DNA of 64,000 bases from Okapia johnstoni (lineage: Eukaryota > Chordata > Mammalia > Artiodactyla > Giraffidae), in the NCBI GenBank assembly GCA_024291935.2, contig CM044317.1, positions 20,420,230 through 20,484,229 on the forward strand. Direction: 5' to 3'. Position 1 is the first letter of the stretch. Every line of letters begins with the position of its first letter. The notes below the pieces were generated by a model, which did not search any database, was not told the origin of the DNA, and saw nothing but the letters and a program-made list of their open reading frames with translations. Positions 39,121-52,533 of this stretch are shown here, piece after piece. Both the position numbers and the translations under genes were made by a program.

Positions 39121-40689
39121 TAAAGGGCCCATGTAAGAATCAGAATCTCTAGGGGTCCTTTGAAAACTACAGAATCCACCACAGAGATTATAAAACCTGC
39201 TGGAAGAATTTATCCATTCTCACTCCATCCCTAGTTTCAAATTCAGCTTCATGAAGAATCACTGCACGTAAATAAAATGTTACTGATGGGAATGGATATG
39301 TGGTGCAGACAGCAAAGAGGTCAGGAAGCACTAATGTGGAAGATTCAGTCCTAACATCACAGCCAGTGCTGAATTTACACTAGTCCACGATTCTCAATGC
39401 AGAGCTCCTATCTGGCAGTCCTGGTTGCTGTATCTCAAGAAAGATCAGAACAGAGCTGGAGGAAGTTCTGAGAAATGTATATGAAAGGGTATAGCAGAAG
39501 GAACACTGGTAATGAATCGGAAATGGTTTTAAGTTCAGGAAATTGTGGCTACTAGACAAAGATACAGAAGATTTTTTTAAAAAATTCTTTCAAAATCCAC
39601 AAATCATAAAGCATAAAGATGGGCTGAAAATCTAAAAGATACAACTTTTGATGTTTAGAAGGATAATTTTAGCAGAAATAAAAAGGTTTTCTTCACACAG
39701 AAGTAACAGATTATAGAATTCTTTAGAGCAAGAAGTGGCACAGAACAAAAGTATAAATAACTTCTCATAAAAGATTCAAGGAATGCATGGGTGACAAATT
39801 TATAATAGTTCATATTAAAAGGAATTGGGATTTTTTTTAAATGCAAATGCTTATTTTTTAAAGAGAAGTCTGTTAAACAAGCAACTAGCTGATAAGCTAC
39901 AAAATAGCTTATAGTCATTTTGCAGCATTACAAAACATGGTCACCCACATAACTGACTTCTTTTTTAAATGTGATTTTAAACGTTAAATAATATTTCATT
40001 TTTTATTCTACAAGATATAATATTGTTTAATATGCATGTGCTTATCATTAGTTAAAAGAGTGTCTGAACGTAAATAAGTGCATTTTTTTTTTTTAAAGAC
40101 TTCAATGGAAAAGAATGTGTTAGCAAATCTAGAGATGTGTCTTGCTAAATTTTGGTATACTTTAAAGGTGACCTTTATAGTCACATGAGATTTAAATACA
40201 TTTTTCTCTTCTAGAGTGGAAAATAGTAGCATCAGTAGTTTGAGTGGCATGTAGAAAACTTGCAATGAAACAATTCTTTAAGCTTTCCAATGAGTACCTT
40301 CACAGGATAATTTGTCCTTTGGTGTATAAAGTATCATTTAACTAGGAAATATATTAAAAGCACACTTTAATGCAGTGAGGAAATGCAGTGGATTTGACGA
40401 TGAATTAGTCACTGGAGACATTCCCAACGCTTTATGGTATTTTGTGACTAATCTTTGTTACATAGATATTGGGTTCTCATCAAGCACTTAAAAATTCACT
40501 CCATGGAATTTAAGGAGATTGTTCTAAGCTGCCAATGCCACATCACTTGGAAGCTTAAGAGAAGTTCCCCACCCCAGCTGCATAAATATTCAATAAATAT
40601 TCAATCCTGTGAGGAATCAGCATACCGCATCCTATTTCCCTTTTCATTAAGTCACTACAAGATATTTGATCTTCATTAGCCAACCAATA

Positions 40690-42310
40690 CTGAAGCACAC
40701 CCCAACACTACTCCACATCTTCCCCGATCTACCCTCAAAACCCTTCTTCCATTAAACCCGGAAACCTATCCTACCACTGTCAGACTCCTCAGATCAATCC
40801 CTTCACCTTGCCAAGTGAAACTGGCTTCCATAGGGCCATGAATTTATCCGTGAACTTTTAACAAAGCTTTTTTTCTTTTTTCTCTCAGACCTTATATGCC
40901 TGGGGTGAAGCATTCACAAGAGGGTCTGCCTCCTTCGAATCATTCCTTTCCAAGCCATTGTTCTCCCATCTTCCAGACAAAATCCCACTCCTTCAAAGCG
41001 GAAGACATTCTCCACTGTATTCATATGCTAACCTCCAGATCCATGGAAATGGCACATAGACACTGCTCGCTGCCTCAACAATGAAGCAGAGTCTGAAATC
41101 GAACGCAAGCCATCTGTATGTCTTCTCTGGAGAAATGTCTGTTTAGTTCTTTGGCCCATTTTTTGATTGGGTCGTTTATTTTTTTGGAATTGAGCTGCAA
41201 GAGTTGCTTGTATATTTTTGAGATTAATTCTTTGTCTGTTGCTTCGTTTGCTATTATTTTCTCCTATTCTGAAGGCTGTCTTTTCACCTTGCTTATGTCA
41301 TGTCAATGTATGGCAAAAACTACTATAATATTATAAAGTAATTAACCTCCAACTAAAATAAATAAATTAAAAAAAAAAAAAACTACAAGTAAAAAAAAAA
41401 AAGACACCATTATGGACTAAAAGTGTCCCAGTCTCCACTCCCTTACAAATACCTTCCTCTCCCCCACTCCCTCTCTGTCTGTGTTTCATCTGCATTCTTT
41501 TGACTTACCTCCAAGTAGATACACATTGCTGAAGAGCACTACACCAGGATTATCTTCCCTTTACATGTATTAGAGATCACAAATAGGCACCCAGCACTGC
41601 CCAGCACTGAAGTTCCCCTAGGAAGCTATCTGTCCCATCCACCTAGACTCTGATTTTGCAAGCGATCCTTTTTTCAAACTTCTCGCAGTCCCACCTCCAA
41701 CCTCACTAAGAGGATGCCTCATGGATCATAAAGAAAGCAGACGTCATTGCACTGAGAATCTTTCAACTTCCCACCACTAAAGCTCCACGCCACGTGCGTC
41801 TGCATTCATCTTCTCACTACCTTTCCATCATAATGGAAAAAGCATCCCAGCTCTTGCCAAACTCAATTCTACAGATCCCGCCTTCTTATCAATAGAAGGA
41901 CCTCTTTCCTCTTCCTTTTTCCTGTCTTGAATCATAACTCTACTAGATCAACCCCATGAGCACATTCACACGCTTTATTTTTCTCCATTTTAAAGAAAAG
42001 TTATTCACTTTTCTCTACCCTTCATTGCCTTCCAGGTACTACCTAATCTCTCTGTCCCTCTTAACAACAAACTTCTCTATAGAGGGTCCCAAAAATTGTT
42101 TCTACTTCCTCAACTTCACCTAACTCTGTAGCTTCTACTCCATCACTCCTTGAAACTGTTCTTTTCAAACTAACAAGAACCTCCAAGATGTGGAATTCCA
42201 GGAATAGTGTTATGTCACCTTTTCAGATTTCTCAGTTTAATGAAACACAATGGATCATTCCTTCCTAGGAACATTTTCTTTTCTCCATTCTTTCTTTAAA
42301 TGTTCTCTCT
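40690..42310 (+). repeat. Old L2 LINE, interrupted
   Basis: 42060-42290 matches L2 ORF sequence (cactccttgaaactgttctt, caatggatcattccttccta); 40690-41060 and 41640-42060 look like more upstream L2 parts. The inverted L1 (41107-41376) and then a Bov-tA (42322) cut it. Confidence 0.5.
41107..41376. mobile_element. L1 with 5' inversion (twin-priming product)
   Basis: 41107-41295 matches, in reverse complement, the L1 segment at about 33900-34085. 41296-41376 matches in direct orientation the extreme L1 3' end at 34926-34999 and runs into a poly(A). The two parts meet head-on with about 0.85 kb of L1 missing between them, the typical outcome of twin priming. Confidence 0.85.
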
Positions 42311-42321
42311 GCTACACTGCT

Positions 42322-42525
42322 GGGCTTCCCTGGTGGCTCAGACGGTAAAGAATCCACCTGCAATCAGGGAGACCTGGGTTCGATCCCTGAGATGGGGAGA
42401 TCCCCTGGAGGAGGCCACTCCAGTATTCTTGCCTGAAGAATCCCCATGGATAGAGGAGCCTGGCGGGCTACAGTCCATGGGGTCGCAAAGAGTTGGACAC
42501 GACTGAGCAACTGAACTGAACTGAA
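42322..42525 (+). mobile_element. Bov-tA SINE
   Basis: Starts gggcttccctggtggctcag with box B gggttcgatccc and ends in repeated ACTGA. Follows L2 sequence. Confidence 0.93.
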
Positions 42526-43002
42526 CTAAGGGCTTTGAGAGACAATTAGGTCATGAGGGCAGAGCCACCATGAATGAGATTAACGGTTTTATAAAAGAAG
42601 CCCAAGAGAGCTCTCTTCTCCCTTCTGCCATGTGGGGGAATGGGAAGTCTGTCCAGAGGAGGGTCCCCACCCAACCATGCTGGCACCCTGATCTCAGACT
42701 TCCATTTCTGTAGTTTATAAGCTACCCAGTCCGTGGTGTTTGTTATGGCAGACTGAACAGACAAGGACACTGACCAAGAAAGGTGCATTTTCTAAAAGTT
42801 CCATCTGTTAATAAACATTTAGAAACTCTATACTGCACTCAGTAAATCAGATCATCAACTATTTTGTCACTAATTGAAGCAGAGACTATTCACAATGACT
42901 ATAGACAAACAACTGATGATGACTCAGCCTTCTGCTCATTTAACCACAGACAGTACTGTCAAACAGACTGAAGGCCGATGGATTTATAAGGAAGACAGTA
43001 CA

Positions 43003-43460
43003 ACAGAGCAGATGATGATAATTTGGGGCAATCTTTTGTTGAGCATGTACCATGTACAAGGAACTTTTATACATAATTTTTGATCTTCACAATAGTCTCA
43101 CTCATTAGATATTATGTTCTGTAGAAGTGGGGGCTTACTTGGTGGCTCAGTGGTGAAGAATCTTCCTGCCAATGCAGGAGATGCGAGTTTGATATCTGAG
43201 TTGGGAAGATTCCCTGGAGAAGGAACCCACTCCAGTATTCTTGCCTGGAAAATCCCATGGACAGAGGAGGCTAGTGGGCTACAGTCCATGGGGACACAAA
43301 GAGTCAGATATAACTCAGTGACTAAAACAACGAATAACAACAGGAAGCCAGGAACTGAGACTCAGTGAATTGAAATAACTTGGTCAAAGTTCACACAAAT
43401 AAGTGAATAAAGTAAAGATGTTAATCAAGGACTGTTAGATACCATACCCAGTATGCTTTT
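43003..43460 (+). repeat. MIR SINE split by a Bov-tA
   Basis: Left part with gttgagcatgtaccatgtac, right part with ggaactgagactcagtgaat and taacttggtcaaagttcaca; the Bov-tA (43130-43330) lies between. Confidence 0.75.
43130..43330 (+). mobile_element. Bov-tA SINE inserted in a MIR
   Basis: Starts gggcttacttggtggctcag; the surrounding MIR sequence continues on both sides (43003-43128 and 43340-43460). Confidence 0.9.
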
Positions 43461-43627
43461 TGTCCTGCCTATGCAAACCAAGAAATGCCTTAAAGTAGGC
43501 AGCAAAAGCTGGCTTCCAGGGAATGAGGACAAAGAGAAAAATATCCAGTAATTAATGATCTATAGGATCATTTATTCTTTATAACATAAAGTTATATTGT
43601 CTCATTTCCCTTACAATATTTCTGGAT

Positions 43628-43707
43628 AAATAACTGTGTGTACATGTATGTGTGCCAGTATGTGTGTATGTGTATATACATACACATATATATGAATATA
43701 TGCACTC
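43628..43707. repeat. GT/AT-rich simple repeat
   Basis: Degenerate (TG)n and (TA)n tract with the palindrome tgtatatacatacacata. Confidence 0.75.
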
Positions 43708-43883
43708 TAGGGTTAAAATAACATTTCAGATCCAACTGAGGCATCTACACTCCAAAAGTCACTATTAGTAAATTTCAATTATCATTATCTCAATGTGCAC
43801 TACAGAATTTGTTAATGGGCATTAAGAAATGTAATAAAAAAAAAAATCACTGGTGAAAAGAATGGTAGTCAAGATATGTCCTA

Positions 43884-44085
43884 GGCTTCCCAGGTGGCCC
43901 TAAGTGGTAAAGAATCCACCTGCAGATGCAGGAGACACAGGTCAGATCCCTGAGTAGGAAAGATCCTCTAGAGTAGGAAGTGGCAACCCACTCTAATTTT
44001 CTTGCCTGGGAAATTCCATGGGCAGAGGAGCCTGGCAGGCTACAGTCCATGGGGTCACAAAGAGTTGGACACAACTAAGCACAAG
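43884..44085 (+). mobile_element. Bov-tA SINE
   Basis: Starts ggcttcccaggtggccctaa and ends agttggacacaactaagcac. Confidence 0.9.
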
Positions 44086-44844
44086 CTATTTCAATTAGTT
44101 TAAAATGTTAGACACAGACCTGTTGGTTACAGAATCCAAAATATCGACAGCTAGTTATGTTTAAGAACTAAGAAATTTTTGTACATTGGGAAACCATTAT
44201 GAATGTATCTAAATGGCATATTAACCCCAGCTATAGTCTGAAGTAGCAAACACATTAATATTTCTGCAGCTAGGAACAAAGTTATTTGCACTAAGCAGGA
44301 TAAATAAAGACTATAATAAATAGCCTCGTGTCAATTCAAAGCATTCAGTTATCAAAGCCTATTGGATTTTGGTATGACAGATAAGGGACTGTGGACCTGT
44401 AACTGTGAATGGCCAAATTACTTAGTCAAACTGCAATTCAGACAAAACATTTCCTTTGAAAGTTGATATTAAAGTTCACACATTATGCCACAATAACAGT
44501 GTTCCATGGCAATCTAATAACCCTTCACCCCTCCAGAATCGGGCTGACAATGATGTACATTCAGAATATGACTGGACAATAAGGGAAAAACCACAGTATA
44601 CGGCCGTTCCACGGCCACTACAACAGGCACAATGGCCACGTTCTGGAGGAGAGTTACATTTATTCATAGCAGATGCTCCCATATCTTTAATCAGATCAGG
44701 TTTCTAAACTCAACACAGATAAGAACCAGTAACTGGAATGACAGAGATCCAAGAGGTGGGTACACAGAGCCGTCATCAGCAACAGCTAAAGTTCTGATAA
44801 CAAAGAAGAAAAATAAAACTATTTTTAAAGGAAGGTAAGAGCCT

Positions 44845-45060
44845 GGCAGCATAGGCAAAAAGATTTGGATTCCAGTCTCAGCTCTGTCCATATGAGCTGC
44901 GTGATCTTAGATCTTGCTTAACTTCTCTCTGCTTCAGTTTATTCATTGACAACGTTGATGAAAATTCTGCCTATCTCTTATGGTTGTTGTGAGGATAAAA
45001 TAATACAACGGAGGAGCTTAGTACAGAGCCTAACCATGAGGAGATGCTCAATAAAATTTA
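44845..45060 (+). repeat. MIR SINE
   Basis: Head gattccagtctcagctctgt, core cttaacttctctctgcttca and tail ggagatgctcaataaa. Confidence 0.75.
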
Positions 45061-46117
45061 TACACTAAAAACAAAGCACAGAATCTCACAAAGCAGAGCA
45101 ACCTGAATAAATTTGCTACCAGTTCTTCAGAACATGGACAGCACTGTCACAATTCAGTTTAGAAAAATGTCATCTTGGCTCTGCTCTGTGCCTTTGAACA
45201 TGTCATTTAACTTCTCTGAGCCTATGAGCATTACAGTGAACCAAGTATGCTCAATGGAAGAGATACACGGTTTTTTGGTGGGGTGAGGTGGTAGAGAGAG
45301 TGAAAAAAATTGACTCTTTTTATGAAGAAATCATGTAACTATAAAGTACCAAGACAGATCACAGTATTACAATGTCCTGGGAGCAGGAAACTGAAAATGT
45401 TCTTTAAGGGGGATGATAATGTCAAAAACCTTAAGAAACACCAGTTTAAGTGAACTATAAGGTCATGTACAGCTCTAACAGTTCCTTAATGCTATCTTCA
45501 TAACAATAATGCCAAGAATTCAAAAAATGTTTAATATAGGTTCACGTACTATACTTAAGAAGGCAAGGAAAGATTTCTATATTCTAAAAATATCTCCAAT
45601 TAAACAGTTAAAAATTGTAAATATCATTCTGTTTAAAAGAGAAAATCCTAGCAATAGAGCTATTATTCCTGCTGGGATTCTGTGAGCAACAATTTTGTTG
45701 TATTTTCTCTGCTTTATAGATAATAATATATCTAAATCATGTCTAAATAGTAACATGTTTATTTATTTCCCCCCGAAATGCAGAAAGAAAATAAAGAGAA
45801 TGACTTGTTAACTACCATGAAACTGGAACACTGCAGTCATCTCAGCTTTGATAAATGAAAGATCACCTTGGAATATAATTCATTTTTAATTGCCTCTTCC
45901 ATCTAATCTAACTACTGCTGTAGGCTGTCTTAAAATATTTACAAAGTAAAAGCAAAAAAAAGAACTGGAGTTGCTAAATAGAGCAGGCCACATTCCAAAG
46001 TGATCAATTTTTCTGGTATTGTTTACAATATAAACAAAGTCATAATTCTTACAGATGGAATATTTGGAAACACAGGCGAAGTACGCTTAAGGATGATCTC
46101 TCTCAGTGTTAAGTTTG

Positions 46118-46370
46118 GGGTTTTTAACTGAGATACAATTGACATACGCAACTATGTTAGCTTACCATGATCTGATACATGTATATATTGCAAAATGATT
46201 TGCACAGCAGGTTTAGTTAACATCCATGACCACACATGGTTACAGATTTTTCTTGTGATGGTAACTTTTAAGATTTAGTAACTTTCAAATACACAATACA
46301 GTATTGTTAACCATAATTACCATGCTTTACATTACATCCCCTAATTCCCCTTCTTTCCCACATTAGTTTC
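46118..46370 (-). mobile_element. L1 3' UTR fragment in antisense
   Basis: Recognised by the antisense order actgagatacaattgacata ... caggtttagttaacatccat, a common L1 3' UTR. Confidence 0.65.
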
Positions 46371-47495
46371 AGAATCCTTACTGTGCCCAAATTACCTGTC
46401 ACACCAAAAGAAAAGCAGTTGTTCTAAAATGCTAGAAAGATCAATATTACAAGTATATTCTGCTTTAACCACTTCAGAGTTTTGTATTTCCTACACTTGT
46501 TTTATTTTCTCCAGAATCCAAGGGGAGACACAGCAACATATTCATGTTCATGAACTGTCTCATAATTTTCTTTGAGTTTCCCAAAACTTACCATATAGAT
46601 TCTAACTAAAAATGACATTTTAAAAATGTACAAAATACATCAGAGCAAACTGTTACCAAATATTTGGTTATAATTCATTACCAGTAATATGTATAACAAA
46701 GTGTTCCATTTTATTCACTGCAAAATAAATGTGGTTTTGATATCAAATTAGCTTTCAGGCATTTGCATCCAAATATATAAGATGCATGTGAAGCCATAAT
46801 TTAATTTAGACACAGGTATTCCCAGTACTATGCAGGAAGTACACACTTTCTTTTCCTGAAGATGAATATAAATATGCAGCCTTAAAGAGATGCTAACCAC
46901 TGTTAACACTGCCTCAAATTCCAGATGTTCAAGTGACAGAAAAGTTTCTCTTATAAACACATGCTATTTTAGACTGTTCCAAACATACTGACAAGACAGA
47001 GTAATGGAAAGAAAAGATAATAAATGAGTTGAAGCCCAATATACACTTAGTATATTTTAGGAGTCTAGTGTGGATCCATGTGTTCTCAGCCTCAAATGAG
47101 GATAACCTGGCCAAACAGCACATGATTCACTGTGAGGGATAATGTTACCCTGAGGCGCCATAATACCTAAGTGTTCCTTACCATCAGAGTACCACAAAAT
47201 GTATTCTAGGTAATGCTGAGAGGCAAAAGAAAATCAGAACTCATAAAATGATCACTGTCAAGGTTTAAACTTACTCAAGGAAAAGCTCCATTGCAGAAAT
47301 TCAATTAGCTAACGTATCACACTCTATATTAAGTGTGATAATACTAACTCAGCACAGCATAATATTTTTTTTAAAAAGTAATAAAATACGCATCTAGTAT
47401 GGACATCTTCTACATGCTTCCATGAGAAAGCCAAAACAATCAAATTCTCAACTTGACAATATACATACATACACCTGCCAAGGCCTCAGCAGTAC

Positions 47496-47650
47496 CTTTG
47501 TTTTAAATTGATCCATGATGTTTTTAAGTATTCCGTGGTTTCTTTCACATTTCTCGTGTCATCACTGCCATATTCTTCCAGCAGTTTCTGCAGGACATTA
47601 TCGAACGCCATTACAACACCATCTCCAGGAGTCAGTTCTTGAAGCAACAT
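47496..47650 (-). CDS. UTRN: Utrophin exon, equivalent of dystrophin exon 54
   Basis: The exon is 155 nt, the same length as dystrophin exon 54. It starts with ATG as an internal Met codon right after the acceptor CACCTTAG and ends with AG, the first two bases of a Ser codon, at the donor GTACTG (47495-47490). It encodes [19 protein letters not shown], then [16 protein letters not shown] and SWINLKQ, which is helix B and the start of helix C of a spectrin repeat. The exon is too short for a long open reading frame, so it was found by homology and by its splice sites. The Met at its start should not be read as a translation start. Confidence 0.95.
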
Positions 47651-48329
47651 CTAAGGTGTAATTTCAGATGTAATCATTAAGACTGGATCATTCAGTTACA
47701 AATACGACCGAAACACTTGGTCCTTTCAATAAGTTTTAATATGCTTCAGACACAGATATCAAAAGAAAGGAACACATTATAAGACAAATTCTTGCATGTA
47801 AGCTCAAACAAAAATAATTCTGGAAGTGAAAAGTGATCAAGTACATAGCAAGTACATAGCAGATGGTGTTAAAAGGTTACTATCTTTTCCTCTTTGATAT
47901 ATTTTAATTCCTCAAGCCATTTGTCTTGTGCATTGCAAATGCTATGCATCTGATCATAACAGGAATGTGAATCTCATAGGAATGAATTTACTACAGAGTT
48001 AGTTCCTCTATATGCGCTTGGAGATACAGAAAGGTCAACAATATGGAAATCTTCTTGCCCCTGGATCACTATGCCTGCTTACAAAGCTAACTGTTGGGTG
48101 GATCCAGTAGTGAAGCAATGGTTACTGAGAGTTGCCTGAATAAATTATATTGATGCTGTGTGTCCACAGGCACTGGTTTTTTGATACTTTTTTTTTTTTA
48201 CCCCTGAGAGCCCCTGCATCAAGATACTCCCCGGGAAATCTAAATGACAAATGAATGTTTCCATAATTTTTGGAGCAACTAGAAGAAAAATCCACCCTCG
48301 AGTACCACAAGAACGGAACCATGCTGCTA

Positions 48330-51300
48330 ATTCAGTTCAGTCGTTAGTCGTGTCTGACTCTTTGCAACCTCATGAACTACAGCACGCCAGGCTTCCCTAT
48401 CCATCACCAACTCCTGGAGCTTGCTCAAACTCAAGTCCATCAAGTCAGTGATGCCATCCAACCATCTCATCCTCTGTCGTCCCTTTCTCCTCCTGCTTTC
48501 AATCTTTCCCAGCATCAGGGTCTTTTCCAAGGAGTCAGTTTTTCACATCAGGTAGCCAAAGTATTGGAGTTTCAACTTCAACATCAGTCTTTCCAATGAA
48601 CAATCAGGACTAATTTCCTTTACAATTGATTGGTATGATTTCCTTGCAGTCCAAGGGACTCTCAAGAGTCTTCTCCAACACCCAGTTCAAAAGCATCAAT
48701 TCTTCGGTGCTCAGCTTTCTTCACAGTCCAACTCTCACATCCATACACAACTACTGGAAAAACCATACCTTTGACTAGATGGACCTTTGTTGACAAAGTA
48801 ATGTTTCTGCTTTTTAATATACTCTCTAGGTTGGTCATGGCTTTTCTCCCAAAGAGGAAGCATCTTTTAATTTCATGGCTGCAGTCACTTTCTGCAGTGA
48901 TTTGGGAGCCCAAGAAAATAAAGTCTCTCACTGTTTCCATTGTTTCCCATCTATTTGCAATTAAGTGATGGGACCAGATACCATGATCTTCGTTTTATGA
49001 ATGCTGAGTTTTAAGACAGCTTTTTCACTCTCCTATTTCACTTTCATCAAGAGGCTCTTTAGTTCTTCTTTGCTTTATGCCGTAAGGGTAGTGTCATCTG
49101 CATATCTGAGGTTATTGATATCTCTCCCAGCAATCTTGATTCCAGTTTGTGCTTCATCCAGCCCGGCATTTCACATGATGTACTCTGTAAATGAGTTAAA
49201 TAAGCAGGATGACAATACACAGCCTTGATGTGCTCCTTTCCTGATTTGGAACCAGTCTGTTGCTTCATCTCCAGTTCTAACTGTTGCTTCTTGACCTGAA
49301 TACAGATGATTGAGGAGGCAGGTAAAGGGTCTGGTATTCTCATCTCTTTAAGAATTTTCCACAGTTTAATGTGATCCACACAGTCAAAGGCTTTGGCATA
49401 GTCAATAAAGCAGAAATAGATGTTTTTCTGGAACTCTCTTGCTTTTTCGATGATCGAACGAATGTTGGCAATTTGATCTCTGATTCCTCTGCCTTTTCTA
49501 AATCCAACTTGAACATCTGGAAGTTCACATACTGTTCACATACTGTTGAAGCCTGGCTTGGAGAATTTTGAGCATTACTTTACTAGCGTGTGAGATGAGT
49601 GCAATTGTGCGGTAGTTTGAGCATTCTTTGGCATTGCCTTTCTTTGGGATTGGGATGAAAACTGACCTTTTCCAGTCCTGTGACCATTGCTGAGTTTTCC
49701 AAATTTGCTGGCATATCGAGTGCAGCACTTTCACAGCATCATCTTTTAAGATTTGAAATAGCTCAACTGGAATTCCATCACCTCCACTAGCTTTGATCGT
49801 AGTGATGCTTCCTAAGGACCATTTGACTTCACATTCCAGGATGTCTGGTTCTAAGTGAGTGATCATACCATCGTGGTTATCTGGGTCATGAAGATCTCTT
49901 TTGTACAGTTCTTATGTGTATTCTTGCCACCTCTTCTTAATATCTTCTGCTTCTGTTAGGTCCATACCATTCTGTCCTTTATTGTGCCCATCTTTGCAAG
50001 AAATGTTCCCTTGGTATCTCTAATTTTCTTGAAGAGATCTCTAGTCTTTCCCATTCTATTGTTTTCCTTTATTTCTTTGCATTGTACACTGAGGAAGGCT
50101 TTCTTATCTCTCCTCGCTATTCTTTGGAACTCTGCATTCAGACGCATATATCTTTCCTTTCTTCCTTTGCCTTTAGCTTCACTTCTTTTCTCAGCTATTT
50201 GTAAGACCTCCTAAGACAACCATTTTATCTTTTTTGCATTTCTTTTTCTTAGGGATGGTCTTGATCCCTGCCTCCTGTACAATGTCAGGAACCTCTGTCC
50301 ATAGTTCATCAGGCAGTCTGTCTATCAGATCTAATCCCTTGAATCTGTTTGTCATTTCCACTGTTTAATCATAAGGGATTTGATTTAGGTCATCCCTGAA
50401 TGATCTAGCGGTTTTCCCTACTTTCTTCAATTTAAGTCTGAATTTGGCAATAAGGAGCTCATGATCTGAGCCACAGTCAGCCCCCAGTCTTGTTTTTCTT
50501 ATGTACAGAGCTTCTCCATCTTTGGCTGCAAAGAATATAATCAATCTGATTTTGGTATTGACCATCTGGTGATGTCCACGTGTAGAGTCGTCTCTTGTGT
50601 TGTTGGAAGAGGGTGTTTGCTATGACCAGGGCATTCTCTTGGCAAAACTCTGTAAGCCTTTGCCCTGCTTCGTTTTGTACTCCAAGGCCAAACTTGCCTG
50701 TTACTCCAGGTATCTCTTGACTTCCTACTTTTGCATTCCAGTCCCCTATGATGAAAAGGACATCTTTTCTGGATGTTAAGTCTAGAAGTTCTTGTAGGTC
50801 TTCATAGAACTGTTCAACTTCACTTCTTCAGCAATACTGGTCAGGGCATAGACTTGGATTACTGTGATATTGCATGGTTTGCCTTGGAAACGAACAGAGA
50901 TCATTCTGTCATTTTTGAGATTGCACCCAAGCACTGCATTTCAGACTCTTTTGTTGACTATGATGGTTACTCCATTTAAGGGATTCTTGCCCACAGTAGT
51001 AGATATAATTATCATCTGAATTAAATTCACCCATTCAAGTCCACTTTAGTTCACTGATTTCTAAAATGTCCATGTTCACTGTTGCTATCTCCTTTTTGAC
51101 CACTTCCAATTTACCTTGATTCATGGACCTAACATTCTAGGTTCCTATGCAATACTGTTCTCCACAGCACTTTACTTCCATCACCAGTCACATGCATAAT
51201 TGGGCATTGTTTTCGCTTTGGCTCCATCTCTTCACTCTTTCTGGAGTTGTTTCCCCACTCTTCTCCAGTAGCATATTGGGCACCTACCGAACGGGGGAGT

Positions 51301-51339
51301 CCATCTTTCAGTGTCATATCTTTTTCCCTTTTCATGCTA
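48330..51339 (-). mobile_element. BovB (RTE) LINE, nearly full length
   Basis: The element is about 3.0 kb in the same strand as UTRN, close to the usual 3.2 kb. Its 3' end (CTGAACTGAA) lies at 48331-48340. A 9-bp direct repeat atgctgcta flanks it (48321-48329 and 51340-51348). Remains of the apurinic endonuclease (GADCGSDHELL, with the catalytic SDH, near 50455-50490) and of reverse transcriptase (GIPVELFQIL, SNYRTIALISH near 49640-49800; LRYADDTTL near 49080-49115) are recognisable but are broken by stops and frameshifts, so it is inactive. Confidence 0.92.
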
Positions 51340-51476
51340 ATGCTGCTATTTAGAAAAGAATATTCTGAATATAATGATTGAAACACTGATATCGCTTTCA
51401 ATTGTGTTCCTCTGGTTAAGAGTCCAAGGGCTTTGCTGATTATTATTTTTTGAGTCATTTGGTAAAAACAAATCAG

Positions 51477-51540
51477 CAGATAGCATAGAGAATGATAGTG
51501 ACAGCATAGCAGATAGCATAGAGATAGACAGAGAATGATC
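51477..51540. repeat. Short imperfect tandem duplication
   Basis: cagatagcatagaga occurs at 51477 and 51510 with agaatgat after both; a local duplication of about 33 bp. Confidence 0.65.
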
Positions 51541-51944
51541 CAGAAAACCAGGATACCTGGCCACTTGATTTTTAAATTGCAATCTCAGAAAGTCTACAGG
51601 TCTGAAGAATAAAAACATGCTGTTCTGTTTCACATTTTGCTTCCCGTATATTCTATATTATATCCTTCACAAGCATACACTTTCATCTAAGCTATCTGAA
51701 GGGCAAATCAATGTTACACCAACATATAACCTAACAACCATAACCTCCAATTCAAGAATATTTTCAATGATTGTAGAGAGATTTAAAATAGCACTTTGAA
51801 GTACCATAAGTGTTCAATATCATCAACTCTATAATCAAACTAATCATAAAAAAGGTACTTGCTCTGATGATATTGATAAAACAGTTTCGTTATAAAGGTA
51901 TTAAAAGAAACTCAACTTAATACTTGATTTGTTCACTACATGTC

Positions 51945-52159
51945 TGCTAAGTCTCTTCAGTCATGTCTGACTCTTTGTGACCCTATGGACTATAGCCTGC
52001 CAGGCTCTTCCATCCATGGGATTCCCCACGCATGAACTCTGGAGTGGGCTGCCATGCCCTCCTCCAGGGGATCTTCCTGATCCAGGGATCAAACTTACAT
52101 CTCTTAAGTCTCCTGCATTGGAAGGAGGGTTATTTACCACTAGTGTCACCTGAGAAGCC
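51945..52159 (-). mobile_element. Bov-tA SINE
   Basis: Antisense element (cagtcatgtctgactctttg ... tcacctgagaagccc), with a small insertion in the tRNA-like head near 52090-52110. Confidence 0.9.
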
Positions 52160-52533
52160 CTTGTTCACCACATTAGCTCTCCTGAAAATTTTGGGAGATT
52201 TCATAAATAAAAATAACCTTCAATGTAAATACAGAAGGGAACAAAAGGAGGATTCCTGAGATTCTGAAGGTGTTTTCTTTCTAGATGTTGGTTCATGGCT
52301 GAAAGAATCAGTGAGCTGTAATTCTGGGATACATGTACATTTCTACTCGTTATTACTCTGGAAATTTTCCAAAAAACCTTCCTGGTCAAATTTTAATATA
52401 AATTTCAATGTACATTCTAAGCACTTGGGAAAACTTTATGACAAGGGTCATAAAAATTATGGTTAATAATAGACTAAAAAAGCGTATCCCACAAATTGGT
52501 AATGCCAGAAAGTAACTAATGAGCCTTACTTAC

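Larger units (their letters stand above)
30732..47495 (-). other. UTRN: Utrophin intron (dystrophin intron 54 equivalent)
   Basis: A 16.8-kb intron from the donor at 47495 (GTACTG) to the acceptor at 30732 (TTGCTTGCAG). It contains a ruminant L1, a rearranged L1, L2 pieces, a Tigger-like transposon, several Bov-tA elements and MIR pieces. The stretches 35520-36480, 37250-38040, 38460-40680, 45060-46110 and 46400-47480 show no gene and no repeat I can name with confidence, apart from a weak MIR near 39010. No additional utrophin-like exon was seen. Confidence 0.9.
47651..52533 (-). other. UTRN: Utrophin intron (dystrophin intron 53 equivalent)
   Basis: A 4.9-kb intron with donor GTAAGT (52533) and acceptor ending TTAG (47651). 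More than 60 per cent of it is a single antisense-oriented BovB element and a Bov-tA SINE. 47660-48320, 51350-51940 and 52160-52530 have no gene visible. Confidence 0.92.
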
